NCBI GenBank assembly: GCA_936432065.2
Contig: OW386293.2
Coordinates: forward strand, 109,699,795 to 109,763,794
Reading direction: 5' to 3'
From: Rutpela maculata
Taxonomy: Eukaryota > Arthropoda > Insecta > Coleoptera > Cerambycidae
Length of the DNA stretch: 64,000 nt
The notes below the pieces were generated by a model. The model worked only from the letters and a program-made list of their open reading frames with translations, did not search any database and was not told where the DNA came from. Shown here one piece after another: positions 45,813-55,983 of this stretch. Position numbers and translations under genes: made by a program. Each line of letters opens with the position of its first letter. Position 1 is the stretch's first letter.

Positions 45813-46484
45813 GTATAGTTTTTTTTATTTTTACTTTATTTTACCAACTAAGTTTGTACTATAAAATTAAAAATGTCTAAAACTAACATTATTTACAAAA
45901 AACTGCGAAGAGTATCCTATAGAATGTGTAACAGTTATATAAAAAGCTCAGTGAACAGGCGAAGAGTACGTTTTTAGCTTGTTTTTTGATAGATTCAACT
46001 TTTTGGAAAAAAACGGTCTTCACTTTCTGCAAATTTTGCTATGAGAAAAAAATTCTATTCTTCGAGAGTTGTTCAATAATTACAAATGTTTTCTATATGG
46101 TCATTATGCAGAGAAATGTGGTGAAAATTAAATTTGAAAAAAAAGATCTTTTGCATAAAAAATTCCAATTAAAGTTAAACATCTTCGAAAAATCATGTGT
46201 TTTTTTAATTCACTTAAAAAAACATTACACTATGGTTTTCGAAAAATATGGAAAAGTAGTGTGCGCGAGCATAACGGTGTGCGGATTGGGCAGTCATAAA
46301 ATGCATCCAAGCATAGTAATTAAGACAAAATATTAGCTACTTAGTTTTTATGTTTTATGTTGTTAATAATATGTGAAGGCAGCTGAAATTATATATACAA
46401 TTATTTAAGAATAATTATTTTTATTTTATACAGATTTTTTAAAATTAAATTAATTTCATATAATCGTCACATAAATCGCATAAC

Positions 46485-46692
46485 CTACGAATCGTTTTCA
46501 TTCAACCTTATTCTTTTATTACTTTCCAAATCTAAATCTTCATTTTCATCTGGTTCATGTGGATTTACCTCACCGTTTATTTCTTATATATACATCGTCA
46601 TCGTCGTCAGTTAATTCAATGTTACTGCAAGTTTCGCCGCGACAAGCTACACAAATATTTGAACACTTTGTACAACAATTAACAAATTGTAT
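46485..46692 (-). pseudogene. Cys-rich C-terminal tail, fourth type, cut by LINE insertion
   Basis: On the minus strand from 46692 the sequence reads FVNCCTKCSNICVACRGETC and SNIELTDDDDDVYIRNKR. After a one-base shift it continues as EVNPHEPDENEDLDLESNKR and IRLNENDS with a stop at 46485. The pattern C..CS..C..CRG..CSN followed by an Asp-rich stretch closely parallels the 52331-52600 tail (CSSCRASYTNG then an Asp run). The upstream gene is missing, replaced by the LINE inserted in the opposite orientation. Plus-strand frames overlapping it (46559-46846) are chimeras of this antisense sequence and the LINE. Confidence 0.6.
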
Positions 46693-48249
46693 AACGATAA
46701 GATATTCACTCCTAAATAAAGTAGCGGAATTCATTGTTGAACCGTTAACATATCTTGTAAACCTGTCTTTTATAGAAGGGGTTTTTCCTGATATTTCAAA
46801 AAAATTTTTAATCATACCAATACACAAGAAAATTATAAATCTATGATCTCAAACTACAGAGGTATTGCTCTTCTGTCCGCTTTTTCCAAAACTTTTGACT
46901 TTATAATTAAACACTTGCGTTTGACACGGTTGACCACAAGTTGCTACTAGATAAACTTGGAAATTATGGAATTCGTGGTCCAGCCCTAACTTGGATAGAA
47001 TCGTATTTAAGGGAAAGAACACAATCCGTCGCTTTAAGAGATGCCGGAAAAACCGTTACGTCTAACTCCCTTACGGTTTCCACAGGTGTTCCACAAGGGA
47101 GTATTCTGGGGCCCTTACTATTTATTCTATTTATTGACAATATCGCGCTTCACGTAGAAGATTTCTTTATATTGCTTTTTGCCGATGATTCCACCATTGC
47201 GATGAATTCGAACGACATAAATGAGCTCAGTTTTAAAGCCAGTAACGCCATTACATCAATGCAAACTTTCTGTGAAAGTACAGGTCTTGCACTTAATAAT
47301 ATAAAAACAGATTTATTACTTTTTACTAGCAAGAAACAGGATTACAGCCTACTAGTTAAAACTAATAACCGCACAGTGAAACAAAATAATAGTGTTAAAT
47401 TCCTTGGAGTTTATATGGATTCTCTTTTAAATTGGGGAACTCACGTAGACTTTGTGAATAATAAGTTATCTACGCACTGCTTCGTCATTTGGCAACGCCG
47501 CTCTTTTGTTAACGTACATATTTTAAAAACGTACTATTTTGCTCACGTCCAGTCTTATTTAAATTACTGTATCATCTGCTGGGGCAATTGTTCTCGATTT
47601 CACGAAGTGTTTACGCTTCAAAAAAAAATTGTACGTACAATGTCCTTCAAACCTCCTCGTCACTCGTGGAGGCTCCTGTTCAGAGAATTAGGAATTTTAA
47701 CCGCTCCATCTTTATATATCTTAAGCTGTGTAACCCATATAAAAGAAAATGTTAATCATTTCAATAACAGAAATGACACTAATCATAATCTACGACATAA
47801 TTATAATTTGAATATACCAGCTCACACCTTATCCATCGTTGCAAAAGGTCCTAAATTAATGTCTGTCAAATTATTCAACAAATTACCCATCTATATTAAA
47901 AAAATAAACGTTATTCAACTTTTTAAGAGAGAAGTAAAATCACTTACTCAAATATTCGTTTTATTCAGTTGATGAGTACTTAAGCACTGATCTTGTTGAT
48001 TGAACGAAAAATATATTTTATTCTAATTTTCTTTTCCCTGTTTGGAAAGTTTATACTTTAATACCGTATGTTTTGTATTCTACATTGTTTGTTTTTTACG
48101 TGATTTTTGTAATTGATTTATATATATTTGTGTTTATTGTATTTACATTGATATATGTGCAGTTTAAACAGATTGACTATATTCCGATGCTTGTTAAGTC
48201 TATGGAAATAAAGTTTATTATTATTATTATTATTATTTTTTTTTTTTTT
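46693..48249 (+). mobile_element. 5'-truncated Jockey/CR1-like LINE with internal deletion and (TTA)n tail
   Basis: The element starts within ORF2 (no endonuclease domain) and ends in (TTA)8 at 48211-48237 and a T run. The coding part is described separately. The 3' UTR is about 240 bp, with AATAAAG just before the repeat tail. It is inserted into the Cys-rich gene of the 44955-49025 element. Confidence 0.85.
46702..47972 (+). pseudogene. Non-LTR reverse transcriptase (ORF2 C-terminal half), with two frame changes
   Basis: Frame 1 (to 46846) gives LLNKVAEFIVEPLTYLVNLS and GVFPDISKKFLIIPIHKK, the region before the RT fingers. Frame 2 gives SNYRGIALLSAFSKTFDFII (46849-46910). After a junction near 46912 that lacks about 60 residues, a 352-codon frame (46917-47972) starts with AFDTVDHKLLLDKL (motif A, catalytic Asp kept). 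It continues with GVPQGSILGPLLFILFIDN (motif B region), LLFADDSTIAM (motif C, the FADD box), FLGVYMDSLLNWGTHV (thumb) and a Cys/Trp-rich segment (YCIICWGNCS), and ends near LFNKLPIYIKK. Catalytic Asp residues of motifs A and C are present, but the deletion and frameshifts should make it inactive. Nearest type: Jockey/CR1 group. Confidence 0.88.
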
Positions 48250-48252
48250 TTT

Positions 48253-48425
48253 AGCGAGCTAAAAACCAGTCACCCTTCTCTGTGGCTCCGACCCTCACAG
48301 AGGGGAGCTGGTAGTACCGGCAGCCACTCCCCACGCCCGTGGGGTAAGTGACTACTGGGTCCGGGAATCGTGTGCCCTGAGCAGACGTAATGAACCAAGA
48401 ATTATTATTATTATTATTATTATTT
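48253..48425 (+). mobile_element. Short GC-rich retroposon with (ATT)n tail
   Basis: A 150-bp GC-rich unit runs from AGCGAGCTAAAAACCAGTCA to GTAATGAACCAAG and is followed by (ATT)n at 48402-48424. It sits directly in the poly-T/(TTA) tail of the preceding LINE. It contains the inverted pair CTCTGTGG...CCTCACAGAGG and CCCCACGCCCGTGGGG. It may be a SINE or the 3' end of another LINE. Confidence 0.7.
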
Positions 48426-49029
48426 TTCATATTTTTCGAAAATCAATAATCATAGAGTAATGTTTTTTTAAGTGAACTAAAAGAATAGCACTTCAAAACA
48501 GTACACATGATTATTCCATTCAAGAGATATTTGACTTTAATTGAAATTTTGTATGCAAAAAAATTATTTTTTTTTTTATTCAATTTTCACCACTTTTTTC
48601 TGAACAATGACCATACAGAAAAAAATAGTAATTGTTGAGTAACTCTGGAAGAATAGAATTTTTTTGCTCATAGCAAAATCTGACAGAAAGTGAAGTACTT
48701 ATAGCCATTTTTCGAAGATCATTTTTCTTCCAAAAAGTTGAATCTATCGAAAAATAATGCAGATATTGATCTGAAATTTTTGCCAGGTATTTTCTCTTAT
48801 ATAGCACGTACTTTAGTAAAATTTCAAAAATGTTGCTAAAATTAAAAAAAGAATTCAAAATTTCAGTTTTTTTTTAATTTACTCCTGCCCTAATAAAGCT
48901 ATCTTAACGTTCAGGGGCTCATTTTATAGATTTTTTTAGTACCATAACTTTCTCATTTGAATTGTTCCTCTCAGATCATTAGTCTTCTATGTAAACGTGA
49001 AAAACCGGTTTTTCAACATTGAATTTTTG

Positions 49030-49312
49030 TCTACCTTTCGACATACGTCAATTTTCTGTGTTACAACAATAACATAGCAATCTTTGAGACAATTCATTAT
49101 TCTGGTTTTGACTTACAACGAATTAAACGAAAAACTAATCGTTTTATTCATTCAATAGACGCCGAGAACGAAAGAAATGGTCCTCAAAAAATCGTGACGG
49201 TGTTAAATAATTGTTTATAATAATTAAAATATTAGATAAATCATTATGAAATTCAATAGGGTTCTATTGTGATAGCAGACGAAGCGATTTAAAAAAATCA
49301 GTACATCCGTTA
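49030..49312. other. Gene-free stretch
   Basis: Nothing recognised. Confidence 0.4.
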
Positions 49313-49314
49313 AG

Positions 49315-49923
49315 AATAGGGTGGTTTCCTTCAACAAAATTACAAAATATTGTTATATGGTCAAAAAGTATATTAAATGTACATATCATATTAAAAGAAG
49401 TTCTAATCATCACATGCAAGAACAAATTGGTTTTGAAAATAAAAAGGCGGTAAATAATGACGTATATAATGAGAATTCAATTCTAGAGAATTTTCATGTT
49501 TTCATTTATCATGTTGGTGGTAGTGCTCTGTTGATTTGTTGTTTACGTTTACATTTGTGTGTTTAATATTTGTTTATAATGGAACCTAATTTTGTGAAAG
49601 GTACAATTTGAACTATTTAAGTGCCGAATCCCGAAATATTAAACAATTGAGGTTAGTATTTCTTGACAATGACTCACATCGATACTAACACTAACAGCAA
49701 ATAAGCAAATCAAACGACGCCCGTCGATTAGGGAATCTTTATCTAACTGCGCATGCTCTCACATCTGACGTGGCGATGGGCGCGAATTAAAAATTTTTTA
49801 ATTTGAATAATAAATTTCACTATTAAAATGACTTTAGATTGTAAAATAAAAAAATACGGGTCAAATAAAATTTAATAAAGTACTTGAATATAAAATTTTT
49901 AAAAAATGGTCAACGACCCTATT
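49315..49923. mobile_element. 609-bp element with AATAGGGT termini
   Basis: AATAGGGT at 49315-49322 is inverted at 49916-49923 (ACCCTATT). The ends resemble those of the 22933-25079 and 38790-40724 elements (AATAGG...TGACCCTATT), so this may be a non-autonomous relative. The interior has a short frame (49321-49566) with no motif. The TIR is short, so the limits are moderately certain. Confidence 0.5.
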
Positions 49924-49924
49924 A

Positions 49925-50935
49925 CGACCTGTAGAGTGTTTCCGTATATACATACATATGCATAGATCAACTGACGGAGACATATGATAATTTTCAATAG
50001 AATTTTAGAACTTAATAGAAGTTCAAATCAATCTTATAATATCATTTTTTAGAGTAGAAATTTCCTTGTTCAAACGGTTACAATTAAAATCGATTTCTTC
50101 TAGAATTAACCAAATAAGTTTTTGTTTTAAAATTCAAACTCAATTCCAGAAAATATTTAAAAGATTAAAAAGCCACAGACAAGAGGGTTAAGTCCCATAC
50201 AGATTGTTGTTTCTCTGCCGGACGTCACTGAACTTGCATATTTGTAGTCCTAGCTCCGCAAAAATCGCCACGTGCTTTTTATAGAACTGTCAACATAAAT
50301 AGATGCATTTTTGTATATATGCAAATGAACTGGGCGAGTTTTTTTGTGAAAAAACCTGACCATATGGTCGAACTGACTAATGTTTAGGAGACCAGGTAAT
50401 TTATTGTTTAGCTGGGAATTAAATTCTTATCCGAATAGATTGAAGATGTTATTAACGGTATATCTGGATTTATATCGTGTATGTCATTAAAATAAAAAGT
50501 TAAGCGAGACACTGACTTGATTTTAAATTAAGTCTCAGAGGGATATTAATTTTAATAAAATTTATAATTTAGAGGACGTGCGTACTGTTTATTTCTTATG
50601 CGAGACATCATTTTTGATCATTTGTTCCGACTCGAGATAAAATCGTAGAGGAATTTGAAGAATTACTACCAGAGATTGTAAGATATAAGATAATATAAAA
50701 AGTATTTAGCTATGCGGTTATAGAATTTAAAAAATAAGCAATAAGAAATCACACGTTTAATGGTTGTGATAAATACTTGTAAATTTGCCAGGGGCGGATT
50801 TAAGATTTTAGAGGCCCTATGCTTTAAGTAAGTTTTAAAAATTGGGGGCCCAGGTCCTCTAGCTTTTGAATGAAATAATATAGGTAGATAAACGAAAATT
50901 TCCGTCTAATATGTTACTGAAGTATCTCCGTTTTA
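49925..50935. other. Gene-free stretch
   Basis: A lone hAT-like terminus CCAGGGGCGGATTTAAG lies at 50789-50805 with no partner found; it may be a truncated relative of 21413-21667. Confidence 0.4.
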
Positions 50936-50937
50936 TT

Positions 50938-51360
50938 ATACAGGATGGATTTGAGGCTTTCTCTAAAACTATGGCAGATAGACAAAAACCGCGACCGTCT
51001 ATATTTTTCGACTACCGAGCTGCAGAGGCGTTTTTGGATAACTGACATTTTCGTATATCTCAATTAAATCGAAAATCGAGTATCACATTCTTCAAGTACT
51101 TTTTTGAGTAGAATTCGTTGCTGATAAGAAGAAAATTATGCATGCCTCAATTTTAGAGATTGGACATTAATAAACAACAAAGTAGTTTAGATATTGTTTA
51201 ATTTTTAGGAAATAATGGTCCTATTTTGGGGCCAGCTAGATTCCCGATGTAACCCCTACCGACTTTTGGCTTTGGGGTTATTTATAAAATATTATATATA
51301 GAGAACGTTTTAATAACGTAGAAGAATTGGAAAACAAAACATTAGCTGCGTTTCGGTCAA
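50938..51360 (+). mobile_element. Mariner-like element fragment, copy M1, with transposase C-terminus
   Basis: The left end ACAGGATGGATTTGAGG is followed by TTTCTCTAAAACTATGGCAG, shared with copies M2 and M3. At 51237-51345 a plus frame reads PDVTPTDFWLWGYL, a stop, NIIYRERFNNVEELENKTLA. The D(L/V)TP.DF.LWGYLK...Y...P..(I/V)EEL pattern surrounds the last catalytic Asp of IS630/Tc1/mariner DDE/D transposases. Most of the transposase is missing, so the copy is an internally deleted relic. Confidence 0.75.
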
Positions 51361-52170
51361 TAAAAGCATAAAAAGCATAAAAAGGCTTTTGTAAATTCTG
51401 CTGTAGTACTACAAATAAGTTCCTAATATGTACCTTAATGCAAAGTAAAACAGAGATAGAGTAGTAATTGACAAATTAGACATCCAATTTCCATTGTATT
51501 TACGTTTAAAAAACGCTCATATCTACACGCAAGAAGTTCGATTATTTGTCACTAGATGCCGCAGAATCTTATTATATCAGATTTCAGTAGACCCTTGTCG
51601 TGAGATTTTGAGTAATTCTGCATGTAATTTAGATCATCTCGATTAGGTGAGTTGTGGTAAATTGTTAGCCATAATTTCGCGATTACAAATCTAGGGGCAG
51701 GTTTAAAAATACACTAAGTATGTCCTACTATTCTCGTTGTTTACTTTCACTGAAAATAAATTAAATGAAAAAATATTATAAAATGTTATACAGATCTATA
51801 TTATTCTGAATTCTCAATTTCATTTTCATATCAATGAAAAAATAATTAAGCTACTAAAACTTAACTACTTAATAACTGGAGCGGCAACACAGTGCATGAT
51901 TTAATTAGATCATTAAGCGGAGATAGTAAGAAAATTTGTTATAGCACAGGAAACGAAGACCGAAAAATCCCCCAAATCGGAAATAAATAGTGTTCAACGG
52001 ATTATTATTTTAAGTTGTAGGGTTGACCCTTAGGAGTAACATATCAAATGTCCCCAGCCGTGGGCCTCATGCGTTAGGCGGGAGGGGGGTGGAAAGGGTC
52101 GGTTTGTAGGTTTTTCGTTATTATCTCGAAAACTAAGCACCCTAGCGAAAAGGTCATTCTATACAAAATG
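51360..52170. other. Gene-free stretch
   Basis: No supported gene. A G-rich patch at 52060-52110 lies just outside the foldback. Confidence 0.4.
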
Positions 52171-52330
52171 AAAGTAAATTAAATTGTCTACAAAAAAGAT
52201 CTTATTCATTTTTTCGCTAGGGGTAGTAGTTAAGGGTGTACGTGAGTCTGAAAATGCGAATAGCTGGAAAAACTGTGTATTGTGGGAGGTAATGCTTAAT
52301 AAGCAGAAAATTTTATAATATTACAAGTAT

Positions 52331-52760
52331 TTACAAGGCCATATTAAGTAATTGCTCGAGTTCATCGACGAGATCATCATCATCGTCGTCGCCGTTGATG
52401 CTGACGATTGGAGGGCCGTTGGTATACGAAGCGCGGCAACTGCTGCACACAGGCGAGCAGGGTATGCCTGCTTTGCGGCACCCGCAACGGTCCCCGTAAC
52501 CAGTTATGCACCCGCAAAATATGTTATTTAGGACGGATTCTGGCGCAACTGGGCCCGTGCTTGTGACAGAGGTAAGGAAGCCAACCTCATCCATCCCCAA
52601 TCAGTGGGCTCCTGAAGCTGATCTCCATATATAGCCATTGCTGAATCTGCAAATAAAAATTCGTCCTTTGTAGTTTAAAAAAATGTGACACAATCTTGTC
52701 TAAGCACAATACAAAACATAAGTTAATGTAAACAAGCATATATTGATACAAACCTGCAAA
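52331..52760 (-). pseudogene. Cys-rich-tailed transposon gene, left-arm copy (best preserved tail)
   Basis: The last exon on the minus strand (52600-52331, stop at 52331) begins GMDEVGFLTSVTSTGPVAPE and then reads SVLNNIFCGCITGYGDRCGC, RKAGIPCSPVCSSCRASYTN and an Asp run (GDDDDDDLVDELEQLLNMAL). The CGC...GCR..C.CRKAGI.CS..C..C layout is that of Cys-rich tails found on multi-copy animal transposon proteins. An intron is inferred from about 52755 to 52648 by comparison with the right arm. Upstream exon sequence is present but frameshifted. Compared with the right arm, this copy keeps the Asp-rich end. Confidence 0.7.
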
Positions 52761-53064
52761 TGAAATCCAAGGGAGTGTTGGAAGTGCCGCAAAATCAGGC
52801 TTTGGCTTTGTCGAGGCTTTAACAAAGGCCTAGTATCGTATCCGGTTCAGGTCTGCTCCTTGTGGGGCCTTATACAATGTCAAAAAATGCTGCTCTCCTG
52901 CATCAGCTACTATGTCCTGTGTTGCTGAGGACAGAAGACTTTGTAGATGTCTGTGATCTGCTCCTCGGCCTTCAAAAATACTTTCACCACACCTCCCTTG
53001 CTCTTGTTGTGAATAGCGGAGGTAGTATCACAACCGCTGAACGAATGGAGCCATTTGCGAAGAC

Positions 53065-53696
53065 CATTCTGTTACTCCATTTGTTCAGCGGTTGTGATAC
53101 TACCTCCGTTATTTACAACAATACAAAGTCTTCTGTGAGTCCTCAGCAACACAGGACATGGTAGCTAATGCAGGAGAGCAGCTTTTTTTGGCATTGTACC
53201 AGGCCCCACAAGGAGCAGACCTGAGCCGGGTACGACACTAGGCCTTTGTTAAAGCCTCGACAAAGCCAAAGCCTGATTTTGCGGCACTTCCACTCACCAG
53301 AGGGGCTGCTCACCAACACTTCCTTAGAGTTCATTTGCAGGTTTGTATCAATATATGCTTGTTTACATTAACTTATGTTTTGTATTGTGCTTAGACAAGA
53401 TTGTATCACATTTTTTTAAACTACAAATGACGAATTATTGTTTGCAGAGTCAGCAATGGCTATATGGAGATCAGTAGCAGGAGCCAACTGCTTGGGGATG
53501 GATGAGAGGTTCGGATGGCGTCCTAAATAACATATTTTGCGGGTGCATAACTGGTTGCGGGGGCCGTTACGGGTGCTGCAAAGCAGACATACCCTGCTCG
53601 CTTGTGTGCAGCAGTTGCCGCATTTCGTGTACTGTACCAATGGCCCTCCAATCGTCAACATCAACTTCGACCAATTACTTAATATAGCTTTGTAAA
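53065..53696 (+). pseudogene. Cys-rich-tailed transposon gene, right-arm copy, with a GT-AG intron
   Basis: The plus frame begins near the centre of symmetry: LLLHLFSGCDTTSVIYN (about 53070-53120), the same GCDTTS box as the GSDTTS at 13390. After a shift it continues GEQLFLALYQAPQGADLSRV, then ASTKPKPDFAALPLT and AAHQHFLRVHLQ (to 53340). A 107-nt intron with GT...AG (53341-53447) follows, and the frame resumes as SQQWLYGDQ. The tail in the next frame is VLNNIFCGCITGCGGRYGCC, KADIPCSLVCSSCR; another frame ends LLNIAL with a stop at about 53696. Stops and frameshifts make it inactive. The left-arm gene is the inverted duplicate. The intron position is shared by both arms. Confidence 0.7.
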
Positions 53697-53849
53697 TACT
53701 TGTAATATTATAAAATTTTCTACTTGTTAAGCATTTCTCCCACAATACACAGTTTTTCCAGCTATTCGCATTTTCCAACTCCCTGAACTACTACCCCTAG
53801 CGAAAAAATGAATAGGATCTTTTTTGTAGACAATTTAATTTAATATTAG

Positions 53850-54078
53850 GACATGAAAGGAGAATTTTTGAGTTGTTATATTTTTTTATAAGTATTTTTT
53901 AATTGAGCTGTTTCTTTTATTCTTAAAATGTTCCTATAGGAATTCCAAAAATCTCTTTATCTTTTTATTCATTTTTTTGTTTTTTTTTCCTTATGGGTTG
54001 CGGTGCCGAAGCCCCGCTGTTTATTCATTAATATGTTATTTTTATTTATTTTGTTATTAAAGCCTACATAATATATGT
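53850..54078. other. T-rich gene-free stretch
   Basis: Low-complexity T-rich sequence; nothing coding. Confidence 0.5.
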
Positions 54079-54079
54079 A

Positions 54080-54640
54080 CAGTGCGGACTATGCTAGATA
54101 GGATTTGGGGTTTTCTCTAAAACTATGGCAGATAGACAAAAACCAATATGGGTGTCCTGAGCTCGATTTTCAAGAAACAAACAATGGCGCAAACCGCGAT
54201 CGTCTATTTTTTTCAACTACCGAGCTACAGAGCATTTTTGGAAAATTGGCATTTTTGGATGACCTCTACATCTCAATTACCAAGTGTCGAATTGAAAATC
54301 GAGTAACACATTCTTAAGTCACTTTTTTGAGTAGAATCCGTTGCTGATAAGAACAAAATTATGCATGCATCAGTTTTCGAGATAAAGACATAACTTTTTT
54401 TAATGGAACACTAGATCTCCCGATATAACCCCTGCCGACTTGTTGCTTTGGGGTTATTTAAAAAATATTATATAAAGAGAGAACGCTCTAATAACATAGA
54501 AGAATTGGAAAACAAAACATTAGCTTATTGTAGTTTATTTTTTCCTATTTTGGCAAAATTATTTTATATTATAAGAAGTGTTGTTGTTAGTTTTCCATGG
54601 CCTCCTCACAACTATATTAAATTTTTCGAAATTAACCACT
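54080..54640 (+). mobile_element. Mariner-like element fragment, copy M2
   Basis: It has the same left part as M1 and M3 (AAAACTATGGCAGATAGACA, AACAAACAATGGCGCAAACC). The transposase C-terminal remnant at 54415-54530 reads RSPDITPADLLLWGYLKNII, a stop and then NNIEELENKTLAYCS after a shift. The frame at 54105-54317 is shared with M3 but is not part of a recognisable transposase. Confidence 0.72.
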
Positions 54641-55092
54641 TCTTCTAGAGATAACTATGACATACGATTATCTTTGGACAGCTCATAGCTAAGTTGTGAG
54701 CGAATAATAAAATTGGATGTTCCATTTAAAAAAACACAAGTTATGTGTATATCTCGAAAACTGAGGCATGCATAATAATAATAATAATAAGTTTATTAAC
54801 CAATTTAGATACATTTAAGTACATTTGGTAAGTCAGGTAGAATAAATATAAATAAAGTAAATATATAAAGTAATAAGTAAATAGGCAAATACTGAATTAA
54901 ATAACGACACTATAGTACATTTAACAAATAATAACAGTAAATAAAATAGTATTTACATAGTTTAAACACAGATAAAAAAATAATGAAAACAGTCTACCTT
55001 AAAGAAGACAGAGTTAAGGACATGTTTATATACATATTATTGCAATATGAAAATAAAATATAATATATTTAGTTTGAGGTAACCGTTACTGC

Positions 55093-55935
55093 CTAACAGT
55101 TATCCTCCATATATTCTCTCACTGAATAATATGTTTTTGAGATTAAAAATTCCTTTAATTTCCCTTTAAACTTCTCTACTGATCCAATATTTTTTATTGC
55201 GTCTGGTAATTTATTATATAAGACTATACCAGAATGATTGGGTGAATTTTCATACAAAGTTGTAGAATGAACAGCAGATTTCAAATCATTGCCTTTTCGA
55301 GTTGGATAATGATGAAAGTTTCCAATCTGTTGATAAGATTGTAGGTTTGTCTTTATGCAATTTATACATTTTAATATATATATATACAGGATACAGTTAA
55401 TATCTTATTTTTTTTAAAGTGTGGCCTACACGATTCTCTTTGATCCAGATCAAAAATTAATCTTAGTACTCGTTTTTGCAATATGAGAATTCTTTCTGCG
55501 CCACTACAGTTTCCCCAAAGTGATATATTATACTGTATGGCTGAATATATTAATGCATTTTTTTATTTTAATATGTTTAAGCTTAAGTTTTATATATTTA
55601 TATTTTATTTTATATTATATTTCATATTTACATTTAGATATAGATATATTTTAGATGTATATAGTCATAAACCTATACTTACCTTATAACTCATATATCT
55701 ACACCTACGCTCCTAAAATTAATATATAAAAAAATGTAACGAATAGATGCTGGGGAGATGGTATAAGAAAACACAGACAAGATTTCTTTTGTGTCGTACC
55801 ATCTCTGCTACTCACCATTCATTTACCACATTAGGATATTTAATTTTTTCTGCATTATAGTATTAAAATTTTTATTTCTTTTACATAAATAACTTTTATA
55901 TTTTAGTATGTACTGTATTTTATTTTGGTAAATAA

Positions 55936-55983
<48 letters not shown>

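Larger units (their letters stand above)
45233..45968. mobile_element. 736-bp non-autonomous element with TACTCTTCGC termini and hairpin-led, GTCC-rich left end
   Basis: TACTCTTCGC (45233-45242) is exactly inverted at 45959-45968, and a third copy of GCGAAGAGTA lies at 45905-45914. The left end folds on itself (ACTCTTCGCAAAAACGAAGAGT, positions 45234-45255). (GTCC/GTCT)n follows at 45361-45402, then a core containing TAAGCACGATAACTC. This order (hairpin, microsatellite, GCACGATA core) parallels family A. A tRNA-like segment lies inside. The insertion point is clear because the right arm of the host element is uninterrupted at 48735-48745. Confidence 0.75.
44955..49025 (-). mobile_element. 4-kb element with about 500-bp inverted arms, invaded by three other elements
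   Basis: The left arm consists of 44955-45232 plus 45980-46260, and the right arm is 48420-49025, inverted. Shared blocks include GAACGTTAAGAT, TTTACTAAAGTACGT, GATAGATTCAACTTTTTGGA and TTCACTTAAAAAAACATTAC. The left arm is split by a TIR element (45233-45968), and a LINE plus a short retroposon occupy 46690-48425. What remains of the original interior is a minus-strand Cys-rich tail (46485-46692). This repeats the plan of the 12468-14509 element: long inverted repeats around a Cys-rich-tailed gene. Confidence 0.72.
52175..53845. mobile_element. 1.67-kb foldback with a Cys-rich/GCD gene in both arms
   Basis: The left arm (52175-53048) and right arm (53072-53845) are inverted copies. Shared blocks include AAATTGTCTACAAAAAAGATC at the ends, GTTTACATTAACTTATGTTT in the intron, and AGCGGAGGTAGTATCACAAC or its inverse at the centre. 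The left arm is about 100 bp longer. Each arm carries the same 3' end of a gene, pointing toward the outer end, so the structure is head-to-head. Outside the arms no similarity is seen. Confidence 0.88.

Noticed and set aside
46559..46846. 95-residue plus-strand frame as a gene of its own
   Set aside because: Its first third is antisense to the Cys-rich tail and the rest is LINE ORF2, so it is a chimera made by the insertion.
50789..50805. Complete hAT element beginning CAGGGGCGGATTTAAG
   Set aside because: No matching inverted end or target duplication was found downstream, so only a lone terminus can be claimed.
52862..53164. 100-residue plus-strand frame
   Set aside because: It crosses the centre of the foldback; only the part from about 53070 on is sense coding, and the first half is antisense of the other arm.
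54105..54317. 70-residue frame shared by M2 and M3
   Set aside because: It is conserved only because both are copies of the same transposon end; it shows no transposase motif and is broken in M1.
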